IMG/VR virus record: IMGVR_UViG_3300007516_000093
Coordinates: 1 to 29,418 of that record
Length of the DNA: 29,418 nt
Origin: a virus
Strand: one strand, 5' to 3'
The translations under genes and the position numbers were made by a program. The notes beneath the pieces were generated by a model. That model did not search any database and had not been told where the DNA came from. It worked only from the letters and a program-made list of their open reading frames with translations. Below are positions 7,559 through 15,322 of this stretch, piece after piece. The first letter of the stretch is position 1. Each line of letters opens with the position of its first letter.

Positions 7559-8188
7559 ATGGCCACAACCACACTGACAATCAAAAGATCAACCACCATC
7601 GCCCTACTAGAAGCATTGGGGTTCAAAACGGCCGGCCGCATGAAGCCGGACCAATTGGCCAAGAAGTTGGCCGGGTTGCCGGAGCTTTTGAAAGACGACC
7701 CAGAAATCGAAGACGAAGACGCGGACGCCCTTGCCACCGAAATCACCATGGCCCTGGACGAAAGCGATGAAGTGAACTTTAAGATCGATAACGACATGGC
7801 ACCGGAAACACCACCGCCCACCAAGAAGAAGGCCGGCACCAAAATCTCCGGGGTGGATGTGCCAGAAAAGGCGGCCACCAAGCCAGTGAAAAAGAAGGTG
7901 GCACCGGCGGCCAAGCCAGCGAAGAAAGAAAAGGTGGCCAAGCCAGAACAGGAGACCACCGGCACGCCCGACACAGCTAAGGCACCGGGTGTGCGGGTTG
8001 CCGTAACCCGGCCGTACATGGCCGGGGTGATCATTGGCAAGCACGGGCTTGATGCCGGCATCACGGACGCCATGGTGGCAGAGCTCAACGCGGCATATGG
8101 TAAAGAAAACGACGGTGAAAGCCTCTTTGCACTTCGCAACGCATGGCACGCGGCACGCGGTTTTTATGACCAAAATTCAAAGAAATAG
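7559..8188 (+). CDS. Lys/Pro-rich linker protein with conserved-looking C-terminal domain
   Basis: A 209-residue protein with a strong GAAGGAG ribosome binding site. Residues 1-60 look like a small helical domain (IALLEALGFKTAGRMKPDQLA, then KKLAGLPELL). About 60-80 is acidic. About 90-145 is a histone-H1-like basic linker rich in K, P and A (KPVKKKVAPAAKPAKKEK). The last 60 residues form a compact domain (RPYMAGVIIGKHGL, then LRNAWHAARGFYD) that I have seen in other environmental phage proteins without a known function. The plan suggests a nucleic-acid-associated architectural protein, but no activity can be assigned. Confidence 0.7.
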   Translation: MATTTLTIKRSTTIALLEALGFKTAGRMKPDQLAKKLAGLPELLKDDPEIEDEDADALATEITMALDESDEVNFKIDNDMAPETPPPTKKKAGTKISGVDVPEKAATKPVKKKVAPAAKPAKKEKVAKPEQETTGTPDTAKAPGVRVAVTRPYMAGVIIGKHGLDAGITDAMVAELNAAYGKENDGESLFALRNAWHAARGFYDQNSKK

Positions 8189-8191
8189 TGA

Positions 8192-8971
8192 ATGGAATTA
8201 ACGCCAACAACTCGACATCGCCTGCCCGGTTCCGGCAGGCGATTGTTCGTCAAGTGGGACGACAGCTTCGAATACGCGGGTATCCGTGGGGGCAAGGTGC
8301 GTGCATGCCTGCACCTTGCAACGGGTGCAACCGGCCTGATCACGGCCTCGGCCCGTAAATCACCACAGGCCCAGATAGTCGCCCGCATTGCCAATTCCCT
8401 GGGCATCCCGGCACGGCTCCACATGCCCCGGGGGGCGGACACCCCGGAGATGACCGACGTGCGTGCACACGGTGGGGAAATCGTGCAACACAAGGCCGGC
8501 TATAACAACGTGATAATAAGACGAGCCACGGACGACGTGGCGGCACGGGCGGGAACCGGGTGGGTGTACATCCCGTTCGGCATGGAGTCCACGGACGCCA
8601 TGGAATGCACGGTCCCGCAGGTGGCCAGCATCGCAGCACTCCGCCCAACACCACGCCGGGTGGTGGTGGTGGTGGGTAGTGGGATGACGGCATGTGCGAT
8701 CCTGCACGGCCTGCGGCGGCGTGGGTTGCCGATACCGGTAGTGGGCGTGTCAATTGGGGCCAACCCACGAAAACGCATTGCACGCCACGCCCCGCCGTTT
8801 TGGTGGGAGCAGCTGACCCTTATCGATCACGTGAAAAAGCAACCATACCACGAGGCAACCCACGCCCACATCGACTGCCGGGTACTTGACCCCATATACG
8901 AGGCCAAGTGCCTTGAATACCTAGAAGACGGCGACCTGTTTTGGGTTGTTGGCATACGCACTGGACTATAG
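8192..8971 (+). CDS. Protein with PLP-dependent enzyme fold (TrpB / ACC-deaminase-like)
   Basis: A 259-residue protein resembling the fold type II pyridoxal-phosphate enzymes (tryptophan synthase beta, cysteine synthase, ACC deaminase). GIRGGKVRACLHL near residues 30-43 places a Lys like the cofactor-binding Lys of that family. The next part (TGATGLITASARKSPQAQIVA, split around the Ser) matches the usual substrate-loop region, and VVVVVGSGMTACAI near 155-168 matches the glycine-rich phosphate-binding loop. It is shorter than bacterial family members (about 330-400 residues), so the C-terminal part is reduced. Its place among replication genes is unusual; it may make or modify a small metabolite or be a repurposed fold. 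No ribosome binding site is obvious before ATG 8192, which lies three bases after the previous stop. Confidence 0.65.
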   Translation: MELTPTTRHRLPGSGRRLFVKWDDSFEYAGIRGGKVRACLHLATGATGLITASARKSPQAQIVARIANSLGIPARLHMPRGADTPEMTDVRAHGGEIVQHKAGYNNVIIRRATDDVAARAGTGWVYIPFGMESTDAMECTVPQVASIAALRPTPRRVVVVVGSGMTACAILHGLRRRGLPIPVVGVSIGANPRKRIARHAPPFWWEQLTLIDHVKKQPYHEATHAHIDCRVLDPIYEAKCLEYLEDGDLFWVVGIRTGL

Positions 8972-8990
8972 AGGAAAATAGAGGAAAATA
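8971..8990 (+). promoter_or_regulatory. Duplicated ribosome binding site before the clamp gene
   Basis: GAGGAAAATA is repeated twice in tandem (8971-8980, 8981-8990), immediately before ATG 8992. Both copies carry a GAGG Shine-Dalgarno core, the upstream one overlapping the last base of the preceding stop. Confidence 0.7.
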
Positions 8991-8991
8991 G

Positions 8992-10008
8992 ATGAAGATC
9001 AATCGCAGCTCCCTTATCAACACATTGGAGACCGTGAGCCCCGGCCTCGCGGCCAAGGACATTGTGGAGCAAAGCACGTGCTACGTGTTCCGGGGCAACG
9101 GCACCGTCATGACGTTTAACGACGAAATCGCATGCACCATGAACACGCCGGACGGACTTGAAATCGAGGGTGCCGTGGTGGCGCAACCACTACTCGACCT
9201 GCTCCGGAAGATGCCGGATGAAACCGTGGACGTGGAAATGGCCGACGGGGTGTTGGTTGTGAAGGGTGCCGGCCGCCGTGGTGAGATCCGCATGGAGACC
9301 GAGATCCTACTACCCATCGAGAGCGTGGAGGTGCCGGACACGTGGGCCGCCATTGCCGACGATCTTCTGGAGGCCCTATCCATTGTTCAGAATTGTGCGG
9401 CCACCGGGAAAGACGATTCGTTCTGCCTTACGTGCGTGCATGTGACCCCGGTGCATGTTGAGGCCTGCGACAATTTTCAGATGGCCAGGTTTCGGATTGA
9501 TACCGGCTTGACCGAGAAGACGCTCATACGAAGTAGCTCCATCAAACACGTGGTGGGGCTTGACATGGCGGAGCAGGCGGAGACTAATACATGGCTCCAC
9601 TTCCGAAACGGTACTGGCCTCGTGCTATCGTGCCGCCGGTACCGGGACCGGTTCCCCGACCTGGACGCGTTGTTGGTGGTGCATCACTCGGCCCGGGCCA
9701 TGTTGCCGCCCGGCATATCCGACGCCGTATCGCGTGCGGAGATTTTTTCCGGTGAAAACACAGAAAACAACCAGGTCGAAGTGCAACTCAAAGCGAATAA
9801 GGTACAGGTTACCGGCACCGGTGCCTCCGGCCGGTTCCTAGAACGCCGCGACATCAAATACGGCGGGCCGGCGGTGCGGTTCATGATCGCACCCAAGCTA
9901 CTTACCCAGTTGGTTGAGCGGCATAAGGAAGTTCAGATTAGTGCAACCCGGCTCATGGTTGAATCCGGGAAATTCAAATACGTCACTTGCCTATCGGAAG
10001 CCAAATGA
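8992..10008 (+). CDS. dnaN: DNA polymerase sliding clamp (beta clamp, DnaN-like)
   Basis: Ring-forming processivity factor that tethers the polymerase to DNA. The 338-residue length is close to the bacterial beta clamp (about 366). The sequence has the repeating strand pattern of three clamp domains: an N-terminal part with LLDLLRKMPDETVDVEM, a middle part with THVTP-like CVHVTPVHVEACDNFQMARFR split at the Val, and a C-terminal part with FMIAPKLLTQLV matching the F.pkyl.d.l pattern of the third domain. The gene is followed by the polymerase and clamp-loader genes, which strengthens the call. The stop overlaps the next ATG. Confidence 0.85.
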   Translation: MKINRSSLINTLETVSPGLAAKDIVEQSTCYVFRGNGTVMTFNDEIACTMNTPDGLEIEGAVVAQPLLDLLRKMPDETVDVEMADGVLVVKGAGRRGEIRMETEILLPIESVEVPDTWAAIADDLLEALSIVQNCAATGKDDSFCLTCVHVTPVHVEACDNFQMARFRIDTGLTEKTLIRSSSIKHVVGLDMAEQAETNTWLHFRNGTGLVLSCRRYRDRFPDLDALLVVHHSARAMLPPGISDAVSRAEIFSGENTENNQVEVQLKANKVQVTGTGASGRFLERRDIKYGGPAVRFMIAPKLLTQLVERHKEVQISATRLMVESGKFKYVTCLSEAK

Positions 10009-10460
10009 AATCAGAACCCCCAGTAATTGTGAAGTTAGACCTAGACGGCCTGGGTACGGCATACCGGGAGGCCCTGGATGGGTGCCAAACCCAAGACCAC
10101 GGCTCTACCGTGGTGATAACAACGGCGGCCGAAGGGACCCGCGAAAAACAACCAAGCGTGCTGGTGGGTGGGTACATTGGTGGGCGGAGGGTGGCGTTTG
10201 TGTTTACTGCCCGGCAGCTCACAAACGCATTCCTTGCCATGGCCGGGTGCCACCAGAGCATCCACGACCACCTCGAGGCATCCGGCACGGTGGCACCAAT
10301 GGTATCCGGGGTCCCCATCGGTGGAATCATTAACGGTGTTGCATGGGATGGATTCCCATTTAACGGGTATATCATACGGGTAGAGGGCCAAGTTGAGTGC
10401 GGGCTGGCAACGGACGCCAGCAGCGCCAGAACTGTGGCCGAGCAACTGATTGGATTTTGA
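10005..10460 (+). CDS. Unknown protein between clamp and glycosylase/exonuclease
   Basis: A 151-residue protein starting at an ATGA overlap with the clamp gene. It has alternating beta-rich segments (STVVITTAAEG, PSVLVGGYIGGRRVAFVF) and a Gly/Val-rich central part. No signal peptide or membrane segment, and no motif I recognise. Its coupling to the clamp and to the polymerase cluster suggests a replisome accessory, but this is position only. Confidence 0.65.
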   Translation: MKSEPPVIVKLDLDGLGTAYREALDGCQTQDHGSTVVITTAAEGTREKQPSVLVGGYIGGRRVAFVFTARQLTNAFLAMAGCHQSIHDHLEASGTVAPMVSGVPIGGIINGVAWDGFPFNGYIIRVEGQVECGLATDASSARTVAEQLIGF

Positions 10461-10465
10461 TAGTT

Positions 10466-11677
10466 ATGCACGGATTCTTTTCAGGAAGTGCATTGGCCCA
10501 GGGTAGGCAGCCGGAACGTCGGCTGCCCGCGTGCGGTGCCTGTGGCCTGGCCGGCCGGTGTAGTACGCCGAAAATGCCCGTATACGGCCGAGGGGACGAA
10601 GGCATATTGATCGTGGGCGAGGCACCATCGGCCGCCGACGACGCAACAGGGCGGCCCATGTCTGGGGAGGTTGGTGCCATGGTGCGTCGCGTGTTCCGGA
10701 AGTGTGGCATAGATTTGGAGCAGGATTGTTGGACGACACACGCCCTCATCTGCCACCCGGGTATGGCACCGGCGGATGACAAGCGGGTAGATTATTGCAG
10801 TCCAAATATAAAAAAGCTCATAAAAGAGCTGAAACCACGTACTATCATCACGTTTGGGTACATGGGAACGTCTACCGTTATCCGGTGGGCATGGGGTGCC
10901 AACTCGGAGGGGGTTGAGCGGTGGGTTGGGTGTTGCATACCATCGCGGGCCTTAAACGCCTGGATATGCCCGACATACTCGCCGGCGTATGTGGCAAAGG
11001 AATCTCATGGGGTTTTGAACCAGTATTTCGAAGAGAGCATCGAGGCGGCACTAGAACTGCAGGGGTGCCCCTGGCCGGATGGGGCACCCGATTATTCTAA
11101 AGATGTGCGGCGGGTTTTTGACACAGACGAGGCCGCCAGTATTCTGACTAAAATGGCCGAGGCGGGTGGCCCGATCTCGTTTGATTACGAAACCACGTGC
11201 CTGAAGGCTGAAAATGAACATGCCGCCATCGTATCGGCGGCCGTTTGTTGGCGGGGCCGGCGGACAATAGCATACCCGTGGCACGGGGCCGCCATCGCCG
11301 CGACATCGGCCCTGCTACGCACATCGGCACCCAAGGTGGCCGCCAACCTAATGTTCGAAGACCGGTGGACACGGCGGCACCTGGGCCACCCCGTGCGGGG
11401 CTGGTATTGGGACACTATGCAGGCGGCACACGTGATAGATAACCGGCCCGGCATCACATCGGTTGGGTTTCAATCATTCGCCCTACTTGGGACTCCGGAT
11501 TACGAGGACCACATCAAACCATATCTCCGGAGCGAGGGGGATACGCCATACAATAACATCCACCGGGTGGATATGGCGGATCTGCTGCTGTACAACGGGC
11601 TTGACGCCCTTCATGAGTATAAAATAGCTGAAAAACAAATGCTGGCGATTGGGTACCCTTTACCGGAGAATTTCTAA
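10466..11677 (+). CDS. Uracil-DNA glycosylase fused to DnaQ-like 3'-5' exonuclease (N-terminal part of a split PolA)
   Basis: A 403-residue fusion. The N-terminal part (about 1-200) is a family 4/5-type uracil-DNA glycosylase, with Fe-S-type cysteines (CGACGLAGRC near 23-32, and C88, C96) and GEAPSAADDATGRPMSG at 51-67, the GEAPG..ED..G.PF motif. The C-terminal part (about 205-403) is a proofreading exonuclease: ExoI ISFDYET (about 236-242), ExoII AANLMFEDRW (about 291-300), ExoIII YNGLDA (about 375-380). Bacillus phage SPO1 polymerase is known to carry a UDG-like domain before exo and pol in one chain; here the chain ends after the exo domain and the polymerase core is encoded 570 bases downstream. 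It would remove uracil and proofread, presumably in complex with the separate polymerase. Confidence 0.85.
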   Translation: MHGFFSGSALAQGRQPERRLPACGACGLAGRCSTPKMPVYGRGDEGILIVGEAPSAADDATGRPMSGEVGAMVRRVFRKCGIDLEQDCWTTHALICHPGMAPADDKRVDYCSPNIKKLIKELKPRTIITFGYMGTSTVIRWAWGANSEGVERWVGCCIPSRALNAWICPTYSPAYVAKESHGVLNQYFEESIEAALELQGCPWPDGAPDYSKDVRRVFDTDEAASILTKMAEAGGPISFDYETTCLKAENEHAAIVSAAVCWRGRRTIAYPWHGAAIAATSALLRTSAPKVAANLMFEDRWTRRHLGHPVRGWYWDTMQAAHVIDNRPGITSVGFQSFALLGTPDYEDHIKPYLRSEGDTPYNNIHRVDMADLLLYNGLDALHEYKIAEKQMLAIGYPLPENF

Positions 11678-12246
11678 TGAGCGAGACGTGCAGTTATTGC
11701 GGTGGCACCTATGCATACCCCGGTGGGTGTTGTTGCAAGACCCGGTTTGATGATATTCAGGAAGAAATTGCAAGATGGAGCCGGATTAACTCTGGAAACT
11801 TTGTATCAAAAAACACCGGGTTCCCCCTGGGCAGCACGGCGCCCGCCATGGCCATTGCGGAGGCCGTTGGTGCATTTTACATGGCCGACAACCGAGCAGA
11901 CGAGTCTGATGCTTTGGGTGGCATACTAATCCACGCCATGGATTTTGCCGGGCGGGACGGGTTCCGGTTGCGGGGTGTTGGAGAGGATCTGGATCTCATC
12001 ATTCGACAACCATTTCCGGCATACGTTGGGCTGCTGTGTCACGCCACGCTTAACCGGCACCAGGGCACGCGTGGTTTCGATGCGAGTGGTTTGTACGACA
12101 AGGCCAGGGATACAGCCATGCGTGGAATCCTGGCCCACGTGGGGAACGCAGCCGCCCTCCGAGGCCAGACCATCCTAACCACCCTAGAGGCCGGCATAGC
12201 AAAGCACGCAACCGGGCCGCACAGCACCAAGCGAAATGGTAGTTAA
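11677..12246 (+). CDS. MazG-like all-alpha protein with N-terminal Cys cluster (tentative)
   Basis: A 189-residue protein with GGAG eight bases before an ATG that overlaps the previous stop (TAATG). CSYCGG and GCCCK in the first 21 residues could bind metal. EEIARWSRINSGNF then AIAEAVGAFYMA and DALGGILIHAMDFAGRDGF resemble the helices of MazG/dCTPase nucleotide pyrophosphohydrolases (E..VGEL, then DA.GD..IY..D). A second similar pair (LLCHATLNRHQGTRG, then AMRGILAHVGNAAALRG) suggests a duplicated half. Several acidic residues needed for magnesium are replaced by Ala or Gly, so catalysis is doubtful. Its position between the two halves of a split polymerase points to a nucleotide-pool or structural role. 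Family call is by eye only. Confidence 0.4.
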   Translation: MSETCSYCGGTYAYPGGCCCKTRFDDIQEEIARWSRINSGNFVSKNTGFPLGSTAPAMAIAEAVGAFYMADNRADESDALGGILIHAMDFAGRDGFRLRGVGEDLDLIIRQPFPAYVGLLCHATLNRHQGTRGFDASGLYDKARDTAMRGILAHVGNAAALRGQTILTTLEAGIAKHATGPHSTKRNGS

Positions 12247-13635
12247 TTGTCCACCAAAGTATCCACACCGGAGGCATATCGCCTCATCCACGATGGGGCA
12301 GTGGCCCTGGCCGGCGTAGAGGCAAACGGAATTCAAATCGACGTGCAGTATCTGGACGGTGCAATTGCCGATGTGGGTGCCCGCATACAACGCCTCGAGG
12401 GCCAGTTTCGGGACCATGCATATTGGGCCGAATGGAAAAAGCTGTATGGCACCAATGCCAACCTTGGCAGCCGGGAGCAGCTGGGAAAGTTACTTTTCAG
12501 CCATATAGGGCTTGCCAACGAACGCACCACGGCCAGCGGCAAGTTGGCGGTGGACGCCGTGGCCCTGGAGCAATGCCAACACCCGTTCGCCCGTAATTAT
12601 ATCAAGCTAGAGAACCTAAAGAAACTTCAAAGCACATACCTCCTGGGCGTGCGGCGGGAGGTTGCACCCTCCGGCCTCCTCCATGTGTTCTATAACCTAC
12701 ATCGGACCCTGACATACCGCAGCTCGTCTGAGGCACCAAATTTCCAGAACATACCAATCCGAGACCCAGAGATGGCGAAATGGATACGGAGGGCTTTTGT
12801 GCCCAGGTGCAACCGCCAACTACTTGAGCTTGACTTCAAGGGTATCGAGGTGGGTGTGGCGGCGTGCTACAACCTCGACCCACAGCTGATTTCATACGTG
12901 AAAGACAAATCGACAGACATGCACCGGGACACGGCGGCCGAGCTGTTTATGCTCCCGGAAACCGCCATACCAAAAAACGTGCGGCAGGCCGTCAAGGGTT
13001 CTTTTGTATTTGCCCAATTTTACGGAGATTGGTACGTCGCCTGTGCGAAATCGTTGTGGGCCGATATCGAAAAGCTTGGCCTAAAAACGGCCGATGGTGT
13101 GTGCCTATACGAGCACCTGGCCCGGCATGGGGTGCGGGAGCGTGGCGAGTGCCGGGATAGCACCACGGCCACCGGTGGCACCTTCGAGGCCCATGTTAAA
13201 TCCGTGGAAAAGAAATTCTGGAAAAAGCGGTTCAAAGTCTATGATAGATGGCGTGAGCAGTTTTACGCCGACTATCTTAAAAATGGTGGGTTTGCAACCC
13301 ATACCGGTTTCTACATTACCGGGCTCTATGGGCGGAATAACGTGACAAACTACCCCATCCAGGGGTCGGCGTTTCATTGCCTTCTGTGGTGCCTAATACG
13401 GCTAGGCCGGCAGCTTCGCCAGCGGCGGATGCAGAGCCTGATTGTGGGGCAGATCCACGACTCTATGGTGCTTGACGTTGTACCGGCCGAGCTGGACGAA
13501 GTGGTGGGCATGGTGCAGGAGATTGTGCGGAGCCTGCTGAAAGAATGGCGGTGGATTATAGTACCGCTGGAAATCGAAATGGAGTTGGCCCCGGTGGGCG
13601 GCTCTTGGTTCGACAAAAAGGAATTTAAGATATGA
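12247..13635 (+). CDS. polA: Family A DNA polymerase core (C-terminal part of a split PolA)
   Basis: The polymerising subunit of the phage replisome, 462 residues. It starts with TTG immediately after the previous stop (TAATTG); no in-frame ATG occurs for over 170 codons. Motif A is LLELDFKGIEVG with catalytic D196 (usually DYSQIELR), motif B is RQAVKGSFVFAQFYG (246-260) with R246 and K250, and motif C is GQIHDSMVLDV with H404-D405. YRSSSEAPNFQNIP (157-170) is the T..PNLQNIP element of the family. The exonuclease domain is missing here and encoded at 10466. The motif A and B variants (FKG; FVF..FYG) place it in a phage-type branch rather than with bacterial Pol I. Confidence 0.92.
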   Translation: MSTKVSTPEAYRLIHDGAVALAGVEANGIQIDVQYLDGAIADVGARIQRLEGQFRDHAYWAEWKKLYGTNANLGSREQLGKLLFSHIGLANERTTASGKLAVDAVALEQCQHPFARNYIKLENLKKLQSTYLLGVRREVAPSGLLHVFYNLHRTLTYRSSSEAPNFQNIPIRDPEMAKWIRRAFVPRCNRQLLELDFKGIEVGVAACYNLDPQLISYVKDKSTDMHRDTAAELFMLPETAIPKNVRQAVKGSFVFAQFYGDWYVACAKSLWADIEKLGLKTADGVCLYEHLARHGVRERGECRDSTTATGGTFEAHVKSVEKKFWKKRFKVYDRWREQFYADYLKNGGFATHTGFYITGLYGRNNVTNYPIQGSAFHCLLWCLIRLGRQLRQRRMQSLIVGQIHDSMVLDVVPAELDEVVGMVQEIVRSLLKEWRWIIVPLEIEMELAPVGGSWFDKKEFKI

Positions 13636-14687
13636 AAACATCATGCGTTGCATGTGGCGGCACCCAAAGAAACAGCCGGGGCGGTGTGTGCATGCCTTGT
13701 GCAACCAACCGAATTCGCGACCCGGCCCCACCTAAAATGAAAAAGGAAGAACCTAAAATGGAAAAGCAAGTACTCTACCTAAGAAAACGCCCAAAAACAT
13801 TCAAAGAAGTCATCGGCCAGGACGCCGCCGTGTCGACCCTGGTTGGGTTTGGAAAGAGAAGGCAGGTGCCACACTGCATCCTGATATCGGGCGGTAGTGG
13901 CACCGGCAAAACAACCCTACTCCGTATCCTACGAGAAAAGCTCAAGTGCGGTGATGCCGATTTCACGGAAGTGAATGCCGCCACCGCCAACGGTATTGAC
14001 ATGGTGCGGGACATCCAGCGGCGGTGCCACCTATCCCCCATCTCCGGGCCGTGCCGGGTCTGGGTCATCGACGAGTGCCACCAACTAACAACGCAGGCCC
14101 AGAATGCCTTTTTGAAGATACTAGAAGACACCCCGGCCCATGTGTACTTCTTCCTTGCCACCACGGACCCACAAAAGCTGATAAAAACGGTTCGGAGCCG
14201 GGCCACGGAGATCAAATTGGCCCAGGTACCCAACACCACCATCGCCAGGCATGTGGTGGCCATTGCGGCCGAGGAGGGTTGGTGCATGAGCCAGGACGTG
14301 GCGGATGCCATTGCGGAGGCGTCTGAGGGTGGCGTGCGGAAAGCGATGGTGATTTTGGACCAGATTTCATCGCTGACAGATGAGGCAGACCAATTGGCCG
14401 CCGTGGCGGCCGCTGACATTAAAAAACAAGCGTTCGAGTTGGCACGTGCCCTCATGGCCCCACGCATTACCTGGGCCACGGTGGGCGGTATATTGGCCAA
14501 CCTAGAGGACGACCCGGAGTCCCTACGGTACATGGTGCTGGGGTATGCGAATTCCGTTCTAGTGAAAAAGGCGGATGGCCGTGCGGCCATGGTTATTGAC
14601 GCGTTTCGAGATAATTTTTACGACTCAAAGAAGGCCGGCCTAACTTATGCATGTTTCCAGGTGTACCAGGATGCGACAGGTAAATAG
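13632..14687 (+). CDS. Clamp-loader ATPase (DnaX / RFC-like) with N-terminal zinc ribbon
   Basis: Opens the sliding clamp and loads it onto primed DNA. The 351-residue protein has RPKTFKEVIGQ (about 53-63), Walker A GGSGTGKT (87-94), Walker B VWVIDECH (143-150), sensor 1 FFLATTDP and the SRC-like KTVRSRATEI of clamp-loader AAA+ proteins, then helical lid and collar. ATG 13632 overlaps the polymerase stop (ATGA). The first 25 residues carry CVAC (5-8) and CMPC (20-23), a zinc ribbon not normally found at this end of DnaX; a start at one of the internal ATG codons (13737 or 13758) would remove it. There is no separate small subunit gene visible, so the loader may use this ATPase alone or with host subunits. 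Confidence 0.88.
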   Translation: MKTSCVACGGTQRNSRGGVCMPCATNRIRDPAPPKMKKEEPKMEKQVLYLRKRPKTFKEVIGQDAAVSTLVGFGKRRQVPHCILISGGSGTGKTTLLRILREKLKCGDADFTEVNAATANGIDMVRDIQRRCHLSPISGPCRVWVIDECHQLTTQAQNAFLKILEDTPAHVYFFLATTDPQKLIKTVRSRATEIKLAQVPNTTIARHVVAIAAEEGWCMSQDVADAIAEASEGGVRKAMVILDQISSLTDEADQLAAVAAADIKKQAFELARALMAPRITWATVGGILANLEDDPESLRYMVLGYANSVLVKKADGRAAMVIDAFRDNFYDSKKAGLTYACFQVYQDATGK

Positions 14688-14844
14688 AGCGGGGGCCGCG
14701 GTGTGACCTGTGTTGGCACGTGGGCCACCTAATGCAGTGCTCCTAAGAGCGGTTGTTGTATACAACACGTTCCTCATTTGACGGGCGGTGGGTAGAACGG
14801 CCAGCCAGCGTGGTGGCACACCGCCCAATTTTAGAAAGTAAAAG
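14688..14844 (+). other. 157-base non-coding gap with a 14-base palindrome and hairpin arms
   Basis: Between the clamp loader and the UvsY-like gene. TGTTGTATACAACA (14754-14767) is a perfect palindrome, a plausible operator; its centre TATACA could also be a -10, but I see no -35 at the right distance. GGGCGGTG (about 14783-14790) can pair with CACCGCCC (about 14818-14826) around a long loop, followed by AATTTTAG, so a weak terminator or leader structure is possible. No open frame, tRNA or strong promoter was seen. Confidence 0.45.
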
Positions 14845-15318
14845 ATGAACCCATTTAAGATCAACGAAAACGAACTAGACCGGGAGTGGTTGCGGCAGCC
14901 GGAACTGATGCATGACTACTCGGTACGGCTGGCCGAGGCTCGCCGCGACGCGGATGATGCTACGAACGGAGTGGTGGTGGTGCGTGCCGACCTAGATGGG
15001 CAGATACGCACTGACCCGGAAACGTATGGGCTGGCAAAGGCAACAGAGGCCGGCATCGAAAACACCATCCCACAGCAGCCAGAATACATTGCGGCCCTCC
15101 GGGCCGTGGTGGAAGCCAGGCACGCCGTGCGGATTTTGGAGGCGGCATGCACCGCCCTGGAGCACAAAAAACGTGCTTTAGAGAATTGCGTTAAACTTTG
15201 GCAGAACGACTACTTTTCGGCACCACGTGCCGAAGTGGTTGGGAAGGCCACCGAAGCAGAAAAAACGGCCGCTCGCCGGCGTGGCGTGCGGCGTACCGCA
15301 AAGAAATCAGAGGAATAA
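14845..15318 (+). CDS. UvsY-like recombination mediator (tentative)
   Basis: A 157-residue, highly helical protein. The opening LDREWLRQPELMHDYSVRLAEA and the later AVVEARHAVRILEAACTAL, then EHKKRALENCVKLW, match the pattern of T4 UvsY (137 residues), which loads UvsX onto single-stranded DNA coated with gp32. The C-terminus is basic (TAARRRGVRRTAKKS), suitable for DNA binding. Its neighbours are exactly a gp32-like protein and a UvsX/RecA-like recombinase, which is the main support. The ribosome binding site before ATG 14845 is weak (GAAAGTAAAAG). Confidence 0.6.
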   Translation: MNPFKINENELDREWLRQPELMHDYSVRLAEARRDADDATNGVVVVRADLDGQIRTDPETYGLAKATEAGIENTIPQQPEYIAALRAVVEARHAVRILEAACTALEHKKRALENCVKLWQNDYFSAPRAEVVGKATEAEKTAARRRGVRRTAKKSEE

Positions 15319-15322
15319 ATAA

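Noticed and set aside
7510-7770. Frame with Pro-Asn repeats over the CCCAAA tract
   Set aside because: Out of frame with the well-supported gene at 7559; the repeat simply reads as PN.
13775-14590. A 271-codon minus-strand frame opposite the clamp loader
   Set aside because: Antisense shadow of a gene with complete AAA+ motifs; no ribosome binding site or motif.
14688-14844. Considered as a tRNA or small structured RNA gene
   Set aside because: No T-arm consensus, no acceptor pairing and no anticodon stem could be drawn.
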